A stretch of 64,000 nucleotides of DNA. Source: Aphanomyces cochlioides. Its lineage: Eukaryota; Oomycota; Saprolegniomycetes; Saprolegniales; Verrucalvaceae. This document shows, in pieces, positions 22,001-31,179 of this stretch; within the stretch, counting starts at the first letter, position 1; the number at the start of each line of letters is the position of its first letter. The notes beneath the pieces were generated by a model that saw only the letters and a list, made by a program, of their open reading frames with translations, was not told the origin of the DNA and ran no database searches. Position numbers and translations under genes: made by a program. The stretch lies in contig JAHQRK010000028.1 of NCBI GenBank assembly GCA_019828595.1, forward strand, positions 186,001-250,000, read 5' to 3'.

Positions 22001-23168
22001 AGATTTGCCCATGACCCTGCACATGCCTATCTGGCTCACCACGTATCACGACTTCTTACTCCTCGGCAAGACCACTGCTGCATCGATTATATCCCGATCT
22101 ACAGAAGCCCGCTTGTGGTGTCAAGCGGGAGCACGAAACGGTCTCACATGCCTCAGTGATTTCTTGAACAAAACCACTCCACAAGGCTACTGGCCCAGCT
22201 TCCAACAATTTCAGGGACTCATGTCCTCAGGCAACCCGGCATGCACAGTCTCCTTTCAAAATGGCCGAATTTGGTTTCATCCCGTGCACCGCACACGCAG
22301 CGTGTACGACCACCTGACGCAAGTCTACCTTTCTACCTGTACCCGCTTCCAAGTCCGCCATGATGCCCCTCAGATCATTCCATCGTCTCCACCTCTTCCC
22401 TTTCGAGCGCTTGTGCGCGACCAACAACAGCCCTACCCAATGTGGCCGAGGAAACTCATCGCCAAAATAGCATACCATGGTGCCACCCCAACGGATCCAC
22501 ACCCGACTTACAACTCGAGTCGCCCTGACCATGATACGGCTAGGAAATACATGTCCCTTGTGCGCAAATCCCTACGATGGGTTACCCCAGTTCACGCCGA
22601 TGTATGGTTCCGAGCTACAATGAACATGCTCCCAGTCAACGAACGCTATAAATACCTCCTATCAACTGACCCCGAGCGTGTGCTGTGCCCCCACGAATGT
22701 GATAGTCGAGAAACACTTGCCCATGCTCTGCATACTTGTCCGTCGATTGCTCCACTGTGGACTGCCCACGAAGGGCCGTGGCAACAGTTTGGCGTATCAT
22801 TCTCTTGGACCAACATCGCTAATCTTGACCGCTTCAAGGTCAACGCTCTGGGAAGACTTACCAAGGACACACTCTTTCAACTCTGGGTCATGCTCGTAGG
22901 AGTTTCACTCCATACGGCTTGGACCCAGCGCAACAATCGGAAACACCGCCGCCGAGCAGCGCCTTCACCGTACGTCCTCGTCGAGCAATCCTTCCTTCTG
23001 TGGATGGGCACCGTTCGCTGGTGGATGCGACGACAGGATGCCGACGACCCGGTCATTGATCAAACTCGAACAGTCCTCGAGAAACTCTTCTCCCAGACTC
23101 CATATTCCGAACTTCGAAGCAAATATCCAAAATGTTTGGCACTCGAAACTACGTTCGATGTGCATTAG
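18918..23168 (+). CDS. E2 ORF2: endonuclease-reverse transcriptase, uninterrupted
   Basis: Open for 1,416 codons from the first in-frame ATG at 18918, which overlaps the end of ORF1 by 98 bases in the +1 frame. The part homologous to E1 ORF2 starts at about 19041 (LGGAASVSFTTCNLNG). The endonuclease covers roughly residues 45-290: CNLNG at about 19071, GGDFNLP at about 19518, RNRLDYIFVD, GDHLTH. The RT covers roughly residues 530-830: TDPGNYRPIALMP, ATFLDFAKAYDMV at about 20883, GVKQGCPLSC, and FFADD at residues 758-762 (21189-21203). A zinc-finger-like CPHECDSRETLAHALHTC begins at residue 1257. No RNase H domain is seen. All catalytic residues I can check are present, so the protein could be active if translated. 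How ribosomes reach it is unclear, because no ATG lies just after the ORF1 stop in this copy. Confidence 0.92.
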   Translation: MRIKSCLKTPRAVSSRATSQTSGLTSQYLRVVNPVSTSTQLGGAASVSFTTCNLNGFKDHDDTPALALGKHLHQCVFFQETKINNQDHFRTIHRHLTNHVGYKKYQLFMNDQRTSAHSSTTRRNKGVATFFHESMPGFHNLKPLYDKRVPNRYLVVRTMWTSTPVFFHNVYAPVEDDQRAAFFASLPTDFDDDDQGIHIIGGDFNLPLNTALDVTTPSANYNNGKAEYLAWLAALRVTDAYRLKYPSTRAFSSPGRRNRLDYIFVDWGLATHHLHNSVYEANRYRGDHLTHTTTLATVIPTTPSKKQPSTWWLPRELLLNPHTVKAIKSEAQSLLDELLEDTECNAGAKWLGWLRRMKRKMKQGHFNRQRHRQKLLTKLRRCVVKAKSDLRAGLVEPAAVQTARDRYTDAKAEHRQLSLDRGFDRHATLNESATAHFLRKPPALKVPITSAMKNGVITTNPDEVASIFTTHWRSIMVKPATTPSPDPALQETVINHVTASLSTDQRRALDRPIIASELCSAIKTMRRNKSPGLDGWPAAFFQVAPETFAAILCIVFEYQRKHHGCLLPHQRKSSITLLYKKGERTDPGNYRPIALMPVEVKILSRVLAYRLSAVADTLIHPSQAGFVKGRNITDHIHLIQALQHKATRNNEEWYATFLDFAKAYDMVRWPFLFAVMSKMNIGPEFLGWVRLLYRNPEVHLLLNGAPGPTIRPNRGVKQGCPLSCLLFDLYLEPLGAMLRARPEAGIQIDDDTCLTSVFFADDSTILSGSLESAEYQVDEIVGKFCAVSGAALNRSKCITLALNNNEEPTGRASAPSITLAASGQPIRFLVAYIGHRLPPNYHVQQINDKYLAAFAQWHSRARTIQGRRTLASSLILGLVWHVTAVTPIPAGMIETWQRMLNNYIAGGKTAIDPKYRLPINGSWMYDKVLGLGIPHIASIIRGQRLRLLQSLLAGPTIAPRPLWFSLVLEQFANCTRTVYRPSQPFDFLWYRPQISSAWLDLPELHPMWLDVWQAWSKVPMKHRLPIRPDLPMTLHMPIWLTTYHDFLLLGKTTAASIISRSTEARLWCQAGARNGLTCLSDFLNKTTPQGYWPSFQQFQGLMSSGNPACTVSFQNGRIWFHPVHRTRSVYDHLTQVYLSTCTRFQVRHDAPQIIPSSPPLPFRALVRDQQQPYPMWPRKLIAKIAYHGATPTDPHPTYNSSRPDHDTARKYMSLVRKSLRWVTPVHADVWFRATMNMLPVNERYKYLLSTDPERVLCPHECDSRETLAHALHTCPSIAPLWTAHEGPWQQFGVSFSWTNIANLDRFKVNALGRLTKDTLFQLWVMLVGVSLHTAWTQRNNRKHRRRAAPSPYVLVEQSFLLWMGTVRWWMRRQDADDPVIDQTRTVLEKLFSQTPYSELRSKYPKCLALETTFDVH

Positions 23169-23314
23169 CCACCCTTCCCCAATCACTGGCTCCCAAGCTC
23201 CAGTGATGAAACCGCCGCCAGCGCTCTGGCACAAGGACAGGATTGAGCTTAACGGCAATATTAGCATTAGATTAACCTCTAACGCGCATCCTTTGACTTC
23301 TCGGCCAAGCTGAC

Positions 23315-24043
23315 AGTCTTCAATTTTCCACCCAGCACTCACCAACCAGCACCCGAAGTCTCACCCACCCCACCTTCGCCTCCACCACCGACGGTGGAGC
23401 GGCACCTCCGCCCAAGTCGTCAGCAAGGCCGACGACTCCTCTCCTCCTCGTCAAGCGACGAGTTCACCTGCCGATACCAGCAAGAGCTGTCGGCTGCACC
23501 ACCTTGTTCGTTGAGAAGGCTCACGAACAAAACTCCTCCTCCACCACGACTGCCGCTCCAAGGCGAACGGCGTCAAGCCCGAGTCGTCAGCAAGGCTGGC
23601 GACTCTCCTCCCCTTCCCGTACGCCAGCAAGGGCTGTCCGTCGTCTGCACCATCTTTGTTCGGTGAGAAGGCTCACGAACAACACTCCTCCTCCACCACG
23701 ACTGCCGCTCCAAGGCGAACGGCGTCAAGCCCGAGTCGTCAGCAAGGCTGGCGACTCTCCTCCCCTTCCCGACGACGCCAGCAAGGGCTGTCCGTCGTCA
23801 CATGCCTTTGGCACGTGCCGCCGCGAAGCCGCCGCGACGCAGCCGATTGCACATCTCCATCACAAGTCGCCAGGCCTCTGGCGCACCCATCACCTCGTCT
23901 CCTTTAAAAGTCATCAGTGTACTAGGCGCCCCCCGACACTACCCCTCTCGTGCTTCGGCACAACAACACGGATTGAGCTTAACGGCAATATTAGCTTAGA
24001 CTAACATCTAACGCGCATCCTTTGACTTCTCGGTCAAGCTGAC
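23315..24043 (+). mobile_element. NA2: expanded non-autonomous element
   Basis: Body 23315-24028, target copy 24029-24043 with one mismatch (CTCGGTCAAGCTGAC). Same ends and hairpin chain as NA1, but the stretch from the GAGAAGGCTCACGAAC hairpin through the AGCAAGG hairpins is present twice (about 23513-23650 and 23665-23795). It also carries an extra GAACGGCGTCAAGCC insert in each unit that NA1 and NA3 lack. It is about 165 bp longer than its relatives. Confidence 0.75.
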
Positions 24044-24139
24044 TTCTGTCACCCCTCCTAATACGTGATAAAAGGGATGCCAGCGCTACACGGCAAAATT
24101 ACCTCTAGCGCATCCTTTGACTTTTCCGCCAAGCGTACT
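24044..24139 (+). mobile_element. Decayed LINE/NA 3' tail with degenerate target copy
   Basis: The segment keeps GATGCCAGCGCTACACGG, then CTAGCGCATCCTTTGACTT, recognisable against the tails of E2 and E5, and ends in a mutated target copy (TTTCCGCCAAGCGTAC). Only the last 80 or so bases survive. It is the most diverged member and sits at the tRNA-distal end of array 1. Confidence 0.6.
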
Positions 24140-24310
24140 CAATATTTCCGGATAAAATTATATAATTGATTAAATTTAGCGTGTCTGGTTACTGCTAATT
24201 GTGATAATAATTCCCTACACGTGAGCATTGTTGAATAATAGTAATTGTTGTATTGTGTTGTGTTTGGAATTTGCTTGACGGGAGGAAAGCACGATTTTAT
24301 TAGTTAAAAT

Positions 24311-24736
24311 CTATCTCTTTTTCACTAGTTCAACTACACTGTGAAGGCATTCATTTTTTATCGAAGATGTTGCTTGGCCGAGACTCCTGACCGCCGAGAA
24401 GAGGCGAAGCTGGCAAACCCTACGCGACCGCTTACTTGGAATACTGTTGCACACCATCTCGAGGTACTTGCCGATGATCAAGAACGACTTACTCACACAT
24501 TCCTCCGTACAGAATGCTTCATTTTCAAGGCCACACTCGCGACATACACGCTCGAATTGGCCCATGACGTACCTCCAATGGGACAAAAGCTTTCGTTGAT
24601 GCGTGCTGGGCAAGTCGCGAGGGGAAATAAAGCGGTACACTAGCTCATTACGTCGTAAGTTGCCCAACCACCACGTGTGCCATTCCGCAGCACAATCCAC
24701 AGGTGGGAAGACGAATGTTATGGGCAAAATTGACAA
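24311..24736 (-). CDS. Unidentified ORF fragment with WHTWW motif
   Basis: A minus-strand frame of 141 codons, containing EWHTWWLGNLRRNELVYRF, then SPRDLPSTHQRKLLSHWR, then FERVCRECGLENEAFC. The composition (aromatic, basic, ordered) is that of a real protein domain. I cannot name the family. It abuts the LINE fossil starting at about 24775 and lacks obvious upstream exons, so it may be the broken end of a gene. Function unknown. Confidence 0.4.
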   Translation of the reverse strand: MSILPITFVFPPVDCAAEWHTWWLGNLRRNELVYRFISPRDLPSTHQRKLLSHWRYVMGQFERVCRECGLENEAFCTEECVSKSFLIIGKYLEMVCNSIPSKRSRRVCQLRLFSAVRSLGQATSSIKNECLHSVVELVKKR

Positions 24737-24774
24737 TCTTTCTTTCCACGAATTGACACGCGCACTAACTTACA

Positions 24775-25611
24775 ATACTGTGTTCGACACGACGATCCCT
24801 ACCATAAAATACAACACGGGTAAAGCGGAATGCCTCGCCTGGCTAGCAGCACTCCGTGTCACAGACGCTTGGCGTTTAATTTACCCCACACAACAAGCTA
24901 TGTCGGGGGCGCGGAACAAAAACCGCCTTGATTACATCTACATCGACCGCGAACTTGTAGCGCACCATCTATAAAGCACTAAATACGAGACCAACCGCTT
25001 TCACGGAGACCACCTTTCCCACACAGTCACACTGGTGGCAACTCCTGCGCAGCCACATGACAAAGCCGGCAAACGAATATGGAGACTGCCAAGAGAGCTT
25101 CTCCTCGACCATCGCACAATCAAAGCCATCGAACAGGAAGCCCAGATGCTCCTTGATGAACTCACCGAACAGCCTGACTGCAACGCGGGAGCCAAATGGT
25201 GCGATATAAGCGCAAAATGCGCCAAGGACAATTCAACAAACTTCGACACAGGCAGGAGGCTCTCAATCACTTTCGCCGTCGCATAGCCAAAGCCAAAGGA
25301 GACGTTAAAGCAGGACTGGCGGACGAATTGGTCATCGAGATAGCGCGGGAAACATACACCAACGCAAAGAACGAAGCTCGGCAAGCCACGCTCGACAGTG
25401 GCTTCGACAGACATGCCAATCTCAGCGAATCACCCACGGCGTACTTCCTTCGTAAGCCGCCGGCGATTAAAGTTCCCATTACGTCGGCGGTAATATGTGG
25501 CTAAGGCTTTCACCGACCACTGGAGTTCCATTATGGTTGAACATTCCCCCCAGCTCACTTCCGACTTAGAGGCTAGAGAACGAGTCCTAGACCGTCTACA
25601 AGTTACGTTGT
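24775..25611 (+). pseudogene. LINE fossil: ORF2 endonuclease-to-linker fragment
   Basis: Starts inside the endonuclease (YNTGKAECLAWLAALRVTDA, then NRLDYIYIDREL), with a stop at 24972-24974, continues through WRLPRELLLDHRTIKAI and RKMRQGQFNKLRHRQEALN, and ends after FTDHWSSIMVE near 25545-25610. It has several frameshifts and stops. It is closest in wording to E5. The RT domain itself is absent because the sequence jumps at about 25611 into an ORF1 fragment. Confidence 0.8.
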
Positions 25612-26885
25612 CGACAATATCCCAAACCTTCACCATGAAAGCCAAAAATGCTATAGATGGATATTTCGTGGACATCCTTGGCTTCGACACCACTCGTGAC
25701 GTCAAGGTCCACAATTGGGAAGTTCTTCACGGGTCGGCGCTGCACCAATCTCCGGTCTATACACGAACACTTCCGAATCTTTGGGTACTACGCGCAGCCG
25801 ATACCGAATCACCTTCACGTTTGCCGACCCTCCACCGATGTTCAAAGCTAATAGACGAAGGATTAGCGAAATAATTTTATGGACAATTGCTATCATTTCT
25901 TCGGGAGCGACTGGTACAACCACCGCAAACAAGCCCAGTGAATCGACCTCGACATCCCAATTCGGGGGTAAAGCCAGCGCAAACGACCAAAACGCGCGTC
26001 TATATCAGGATGGCAAATGTCAGCGCCCCGGACCAGAGCCTAACTTCCCATGGTAGCTCGTCCGTAAGGGAGTCAAGCTCGGTGCAACGTCTGACCCACT
26101 TTCATGGGTATCCCACAACTGTATCAAGCGCTTGACGAGTATGTCACTGTCTTCAGCAAGCAAATGACCAATGCCAATTGGACTGATGTCAAGGTCCTTT
26201 TCGTCATTCTTAAGCGTCCCGACGCTTCAACATCAACAAGATCAATCCCAAACGATGCATTCGTCTGTGAACCAAATCACACCGCAACAAAACAACACGA
26301 GCCAAAAGTCCGCTCAACACAACCCTCGACGAGCTTGCTGCCCTGGATGTAGCCGTAGCGGAATCTCAAGCTTCCTTCGGTGTCTCCTGCACGACAGCTG
26401 CTTCAAACATTAAACTAAATTTGGCCAAGTACATCCAAGAAGGTGAAGCCGACTGGATACAACGGGATGTAGTGGATGACCCCATCCTCTTCCGTCGGTA
26501 GCTGTGAACTCGCGGTGTCCTCCCTACACCTCCTGCTACTCCTAGATCAGCTACGCCTACTCAATAGGTGGCTCCGAGTAAGGTGCATCGCTCCCTTTCC
26601 ACAAACTCTACGCCGAAACTTTTGTGCGCCAACCGACATTAGCCAACTTCCAAGCAGACTCGGCTTTACGACAACCAGTGCATTCCAACTTTAACCGTCT
26701 AGCTCCCTGCTGCACGAGGGCTCAACCGACTTCACAATGATAGAAATTGAATGCATTGTCGCCACTGTAGAAATGATCCTAAGCTCAGTGGCGCCAATGA
26801 TCTATGCCATTGACACCGCAATATACTCTCTCACAGCTCAGCCTGTGTTTGTTATCCCCTCACGATTTCAACAACATATTTACAA
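25612..26885 (+). pseudogene. LINE fossil: ORF1 fragment
   Basis: Begins at QTFTMKAKNAIDGYFVDILG (compare E5 ORF1 near 53930) and can be followed through CTTAAS, KYIQEGEADWIQRD and finally SLTAQPVFVIPSRFQ near 26850-26870, with many stops and shifts. It lies downstream of an ORF2 fragment, the reverse of the order within one element. The two fossils are therefore pieces of different copies or a deletion-inversion product. Confidence 0.8.
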
Positions 26886-27994
26886 GCACCATTCTTCTTT
26901 GTATTCATAAACGTGGATTCCTCAAACCCCACCACCATCATTTTCAAGCCAATACTGGCATAAAAAGTTCCTTTCCTTGAATAAGCCTCACAGCTTGTAT
27001 GGAGTCCCGGAAAGTCCATGCGGGGGCTCTCGTTGATAGTTAAGAGACTAGGATATTAACCAAACGTGTTCTTTCTCAGGAGCGAAGTAGTTTTCAATGC
27101 TTTGACATTTGTTTTGACAGTGTCAACTGTCGGGAACTGATATTAGACTATCGTTGAAGCGCAACTAGCAAACTATATACATTAACACGGCTAACAATGT
27201 TGAATATAACAGTTTGACCAGCACCTCTGTGCTATGTTATCAATCTGAATCTAATTTGGCATTGCAGAATGTCCCAAAACTCAGCGTGACTAGGCAAACA
27301 ATTCCTACAGACATCTTCTTCGTAAGGTGATGCAAAACTGCGTCAATCATCTCCTAACATTGCTTCTGCTGAAAAGTTTAGTTTGGATGCAGAACATCTT
27401 TGCACCCTTTATTAGTAGCGTGGTTCCCTATAGCTTGAAAAAAGGAAATTCACATTCTACGAGCAAACGTACTTTAATCTAGACAGTATGGCCATATCGA
27501 TAGAATTTGACCTCGGTTCGTGAAAAGAAAATGTCCAACAATTTAGAAACGGTATTTTCTGAAAAGGTAAAAAGCGCTTTGATCAGAGGAAGTTAGTTAT
27601 AAATATTCGTTCGAGGTGACATACAACCAACAATTTACAAGAGCAAAAAGATTTTCCTCATAATCTACTCTTGTTTCTATTAGACGTATTTTAGCCTTGG
27701 TGGACGGCAGTCTTAGTGCCAGGTATGCGCCAAAAGGGACAGAAAATTGGGTAGTAAAGATGTGGCCTCAGCTGTAGACTGTAATTTGTTGAATACTACC
27801 ACAAATACATATATATTTTCGTGCTTGATACATTACAATATGGAAATACGACGCGGCAGAGTTACAGTAGACAATACTGCTACAAGTTAAGAGGGGATAT
27901 TTTGGAATAAAGAAAGTATTTTGATCATTGAAGATGGGACATAGCTGATAAGACGGATTTTGTCACTTACTGTTTTAACTGCTGCATTAGCGAA
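26886..27994. other. AT-rich stretch, nothing identified
   Basis: About 1.1 kb without ORFs of note, RNA genes or recognised repeats. The first 150 bases (to about 27050) have a plausible coding-like minus-strand reading but no motif I can name. Confidence 0.4.
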
Positions 27995-28590
27995 ATGGCC
28001 ACGTCTTCTCCCGTGATTGATTCCTTCCACGAGCGGAATCCCGGTGTGTCATTCACTAACAGCCAGCTAATACAGATTTTGCGTCTTTGTAGCGTTTCAG
28101 CGCAACGTCGTGAAACCAGACAAGAATTGCTGGAAAGATGAAAATATTACTCAAGGAGGGAGGTCCTCCTAAAACTTCAAAGGAGAGTGTCATCACGTCT
28201 TGGTTGAAAGGGGGCAACATATCCTGTGAATGGGTTGCGTGGCTGGAGACGCTTGCAGCATGGCAGGAAGAAAATATCGCGCGCGAAGAGGAACATCGTA
28301 AATACAATCATGCCGATGCTGAATCAAGAAATCGCCAATCAGTTGAATATCACCTTCCTTTTGGTGTGCAGGCTCGGGCCTCTAATGCTGACAAGGCCAT
28401 CGGGCGAGTTCAAAAATTGTGTCATGCGTGCGACTTTCGTCCTGTAGGTGGTTTAGATAAAAATGAATTGCATGGCAGCGCATTGTTTTGGGTTTTGCAG
28501 GCTCTTCGAAAAGACTTGGATGCTCTTGGGCTTGACATATCTTACAATTGTCTGTACACTCGTATGTCGCAATGGCCAATCATCGAATAA
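27995..28590 (+). CDS. Two overlapping hypothetical ORFs
   Basis: An ATG at 27995 opens 48 codons (MATSSPVIDSFHERNPGVSF...) ending in TGA at 28139-28141. That stop overlaps the ATG of a second ORF (28138-28590, 150 codons) by ATGA. The second contains KEGGPPKTSKESVITSWLKG, WLETLAAWQEENIAREEEH and a helical C-terminus. The two may be one gene split by a frameshift. No family is recognised; the amphipathic helices and EEEH patch resemble transposon-associated proteins but that is a guess. Confidence 0.35.
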
Positions 28591-28673
28591 TGTGAGTAGA
28601 CAAAGTGCCCTTCCCAGTAAGTACCAGCAAAAAATCGTCGTATCCGATCCAAGTGCCGTTGACGCACAGTAGC

Positions 28674-29224
28674 ATCCCATTTGGGCACGTAGTGTTCAAA
28701 ATGCGAAGAATGTCTTGTTGCAGCAAGCCGCCAACTACGTTGCACTTGGCCAAACAACTGTTATTGTAAATAGACAAAGGATAACAGCTGACTAACGATG
28801 ATGTAGATTACTCATATCAACGGACGAGTCTCCTCGCACTCGTTCGTTCATGTCGTTCGACCACGAGAGAAGAATTTTGCGGGCGGCGATACGCGAACAC
28901 AAGCATTGAACTTCATGCAGTCTCTTTTCGATATCCCCCGAGATCCGAAACGAATATTGCTCGAACTTCAAGAGGCTTCCAACGCAGCTCTACGAAAGGT
29001 GGGTACATTTTTTATTTCTCTGATGGCTTCGGGTGCAGACAACGCGGCTCTTGGTGGTTGAGGCTTCTGGACATTCTCCAAATAGGCCCCAAAAGCCTAC
29101 TTGGGTTGAAACTGGCTTTGATTGGCGTGATCCGTGTCCGATGACTCGCTCCGATTGCTCAAGTGCTGCTACTCTTGCCCGCAGCATGTATATGCTGAAA
29201 GTTTCGGTGGTTCTTTCACATTAG
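28674..29224 (+). CDS. Hypothetical protein, partial gene model (three exons)
   Basis: Inferred exons 28674-28765, 28807-28998 and 29039-29224 are joined in phase by introns of 41 and 40 bases. The first intron has a strong donor (GTAAAT) and a CTGACTAAC branch-like site. The exons read IWARSVQNAKNVLLQQAANY, then HINGRVSSHSFVHVVRPREK and NFMQSLFDIPRDPKRILLEL, then DWRDPCPMTRSDCSSAATLA. The 5' end is not resolved; it could join to the ORFs ending at 28590. No family recognised. Confidence 0.4.
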
Positions 29225-29510
29225 TAGACGTGTTTTGAGCGAGCTCCTAAAACGCCCAAGCGAAATCAGGACAATCAATCGACGAAAATGTTCCTATCAA
29301 AACACAGTACACATGAATGAAAAAGCGACAAGAAATTATGACAGCTAACACCAGTGAAAAGAAGCGCATGTGAAAATCCCGCAAAAAAGAGCGACAAGCG
29401 TCACCCACTCCTTGGGACACAGTTGCCAATGAGAGAAGATCCTGAGCTAATTGATGAGCTCAAGTCACGGATTGAAAACAACCCCGGACTTGTTGAAATA
29501 GGGCGCTTAA

Positions 29511-30182
29511 GGGCATCTCCACTCCAGGTTTGTATTGTAACGTAAATAGAAACTTGCAGTCAACACTGATTGGCAGATCGTGTATACAAACCCAATGCCA
29601 TTGATTTTTATACACTCGCAACCGATTGCTAACCATGGCCGACAGCGACTCTGACGAGGAGGTTGCCTTTCTTCTTGAAGACGACGTGAGAATAGTGGAC
29701 ATTCTTTCGTACTATATGAACAACCAAACGAGTACAAGCAAGTCTGGGTCAAGAGCAGGACGCGTCAAGTCACTTTCTCGTAACGTTGCCGTTGGTCACG
29801 CCAACGTCACGAGAAACGCTGCGTTGCATGAGGACCCACTGATTTTTTGAAAGCTCGGAGTGTGCGTGACTGGTCTTTCGCTTGCTGTTGCCACTTCGCG
29901 TGGGAACTGCTCCAAAACGTCTCTTGCTTCATGTCCGAGCCGACACACGCGTCTTCAGACGTTGCAATCCAACATTTGGCGAGGATGACACATTCTCGTG
30001 CGCTCCAAGCCTTACCTTTCGCCATGATCGATCTCCACTTTCCCAAGTTTGTAAGCTGGTCAGCCAATTTCTATTTTTTCAAATTTACTAACAAAAATGT
30101 CTCAGATTCGTAAAGTTTACAAATAAAAACACCCAGTTTTTTCGTTTGTATATACCGTTACAAACCAGGAGTGGAGATGCCC
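29511..30182. mobile_element. PIF/Harbinger-type element, 672 bp
   Basis: The ends are inverted repeats: the left begins GGGCATCTCCACTCC and the reverse complement of the right end is the same, with 23 of about 24 bases matching (GGTTTGTA follows on both). Both sides are flanked by TAA (29508-29510 and 30183-30185), the 3-bp TWA duplication expected of PIF/Harbinger. Inside are the start of a transposase-like ORF on the plus strand (29635-29850, MADSDSDEEVAFLLEDD) and a convergent Myb/SANT-like ORF on the minus strand (30067-29807, KAWSARECVILAKCWIATSE). That pair of proteins is the Harbinger hallmark. Both are truncated, so the element is a deletion derivative. Confidence 0.88.
29807..30067 (-). 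pseudogene. Myb/SANT-like Harbinger accessory protein, truncated
   Basis: Minus-strand ORF of 86 codons. KGKAWSARECVILAKCWIAT followed by SEDACVGSDMKQETFW fits the trihelix Myb/SANT-like domain of plant and oomycete Harbinger companions. The C-terminal half runs into unrelated sequence and stops. Confidence 0.65.
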
Positions 30183-30632
30183 TAAGAGCAAAAAAAGCTC
30201 AGCTCTTCCCTCGTCTGGCGTGAATTGAAGGAACACTCATGGCCAGTGGTGTCGGAGGTTCATCATTCGATTCGGTTTGCAGTTCTGTACAAATATGTTT
30301 CGGCCATGCACGATCCCAGCACCACCTCAGGTACAATGTAGTTATAGTCACTATTACCGCTTGATTGATTTCTAGGTGTCCAGCCGTTCGTGAATAACAC
30401 AAAAATATCGTTTGTGTGTCGTTTATGAAGTCATAGAGACGAATCACGGCCTACAATGACAAGTCGAGCCAAAGTGATTGCGCTAAGGCTGCAAATGCGC
30501 ATTTTAAGTGCTTGCCAAAGGGTGCGCCCGACACACTATACGTATCATGTGCACTACACAAATTATACGTATACAAACATACATCAAACTTCGTATTACA
30601 GTAAATAGGCATACAAAATGTTACACGTCAGA

Positions 30633-30708
30633 GGTTCGGATTTGGTCTATCGGCTTGGTATTGAACCTGCCAAGCTGAGACCCCGGGTTCGAGTCCCTCA
30701 AAGCGCAA
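30633..30708 (+). tRNA. tRNA-Gly(GCC)-like sequence, degenerate
   Basis: Contains a good box B (GGGTTCGAGTCCC), a box A-like TGGTCTATCGG and an anticodon-loop-like CTGCCAA (GCC). Acceptor and T stems do not pair properly, so this is a tRNA pseudogene or a tRNA-derived SINE head rather than a working gene. Confidence 0.35.
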
Positions 30709-31179
30709 TGATATCGAGATCAGCTCATAAAAATGAGGTAGAATATTAATCCTTTGGCGCAAGCCGCATCTGAGCGTATGTGTGGTGCATCGATGACTTC
30801 ATTTTGACAAAGCGGCGCAACAGGCTTAGCCCAGAAAAGTTCACTAAACTTGTACAGTTGTACATGAATGCTGGAACGGCGGGTAAGGGCGAAAACTTCG
30901 TGAATGTCATGTTAGAATTGGAAAGCGATGCCGGCTCCGATTCAGAATGATCAACACGATTCAAATCGGAAAAGTACCATACTTAAATTCTGAGTATACA
31001 TTTGCAGTACATGGAATTGTATAATTTGTATATTATACGTATAGTAAAAAGCAAGTATACATCGTTTGGCGAACACTATTGTCAAGTAGTTGTGACGCTG
31101 GTGTGAATTGACAAAATTCTAGCGTGACGCGGGGCTTCGTTGTTTTCCCAAAACGTTGGTTATAGAGTCCTTTCATTTT

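Larger units (their letters stand above)
16930..23314 (+). mobile_element. E2: LINE with intact ORF2
   Basis: Body 16930-23299, target copy 23300-23314. Same architecture as E1: 47-base leader, ORF1, ORF2, hairpin 3' UTR (CACTGG...CCAGTG just after the stop) and conserved tail. It is near-identical to E4 apart from a 198-bp in-frame deletion in ORF1 (junction at about 17609) and from E4's own lesions. Its ORF2 is the only uninterrupted one in the window. Confidence 0.9.

Noticed and set aside
30536..31044. Possible 0.5-kb element with CTATACGTAT inverted ends around the tRNA-Gly-like sequence
   Set aside because: The inverted match is only about 10 bp in AT-rich DNA and no flanking duplication is visible.
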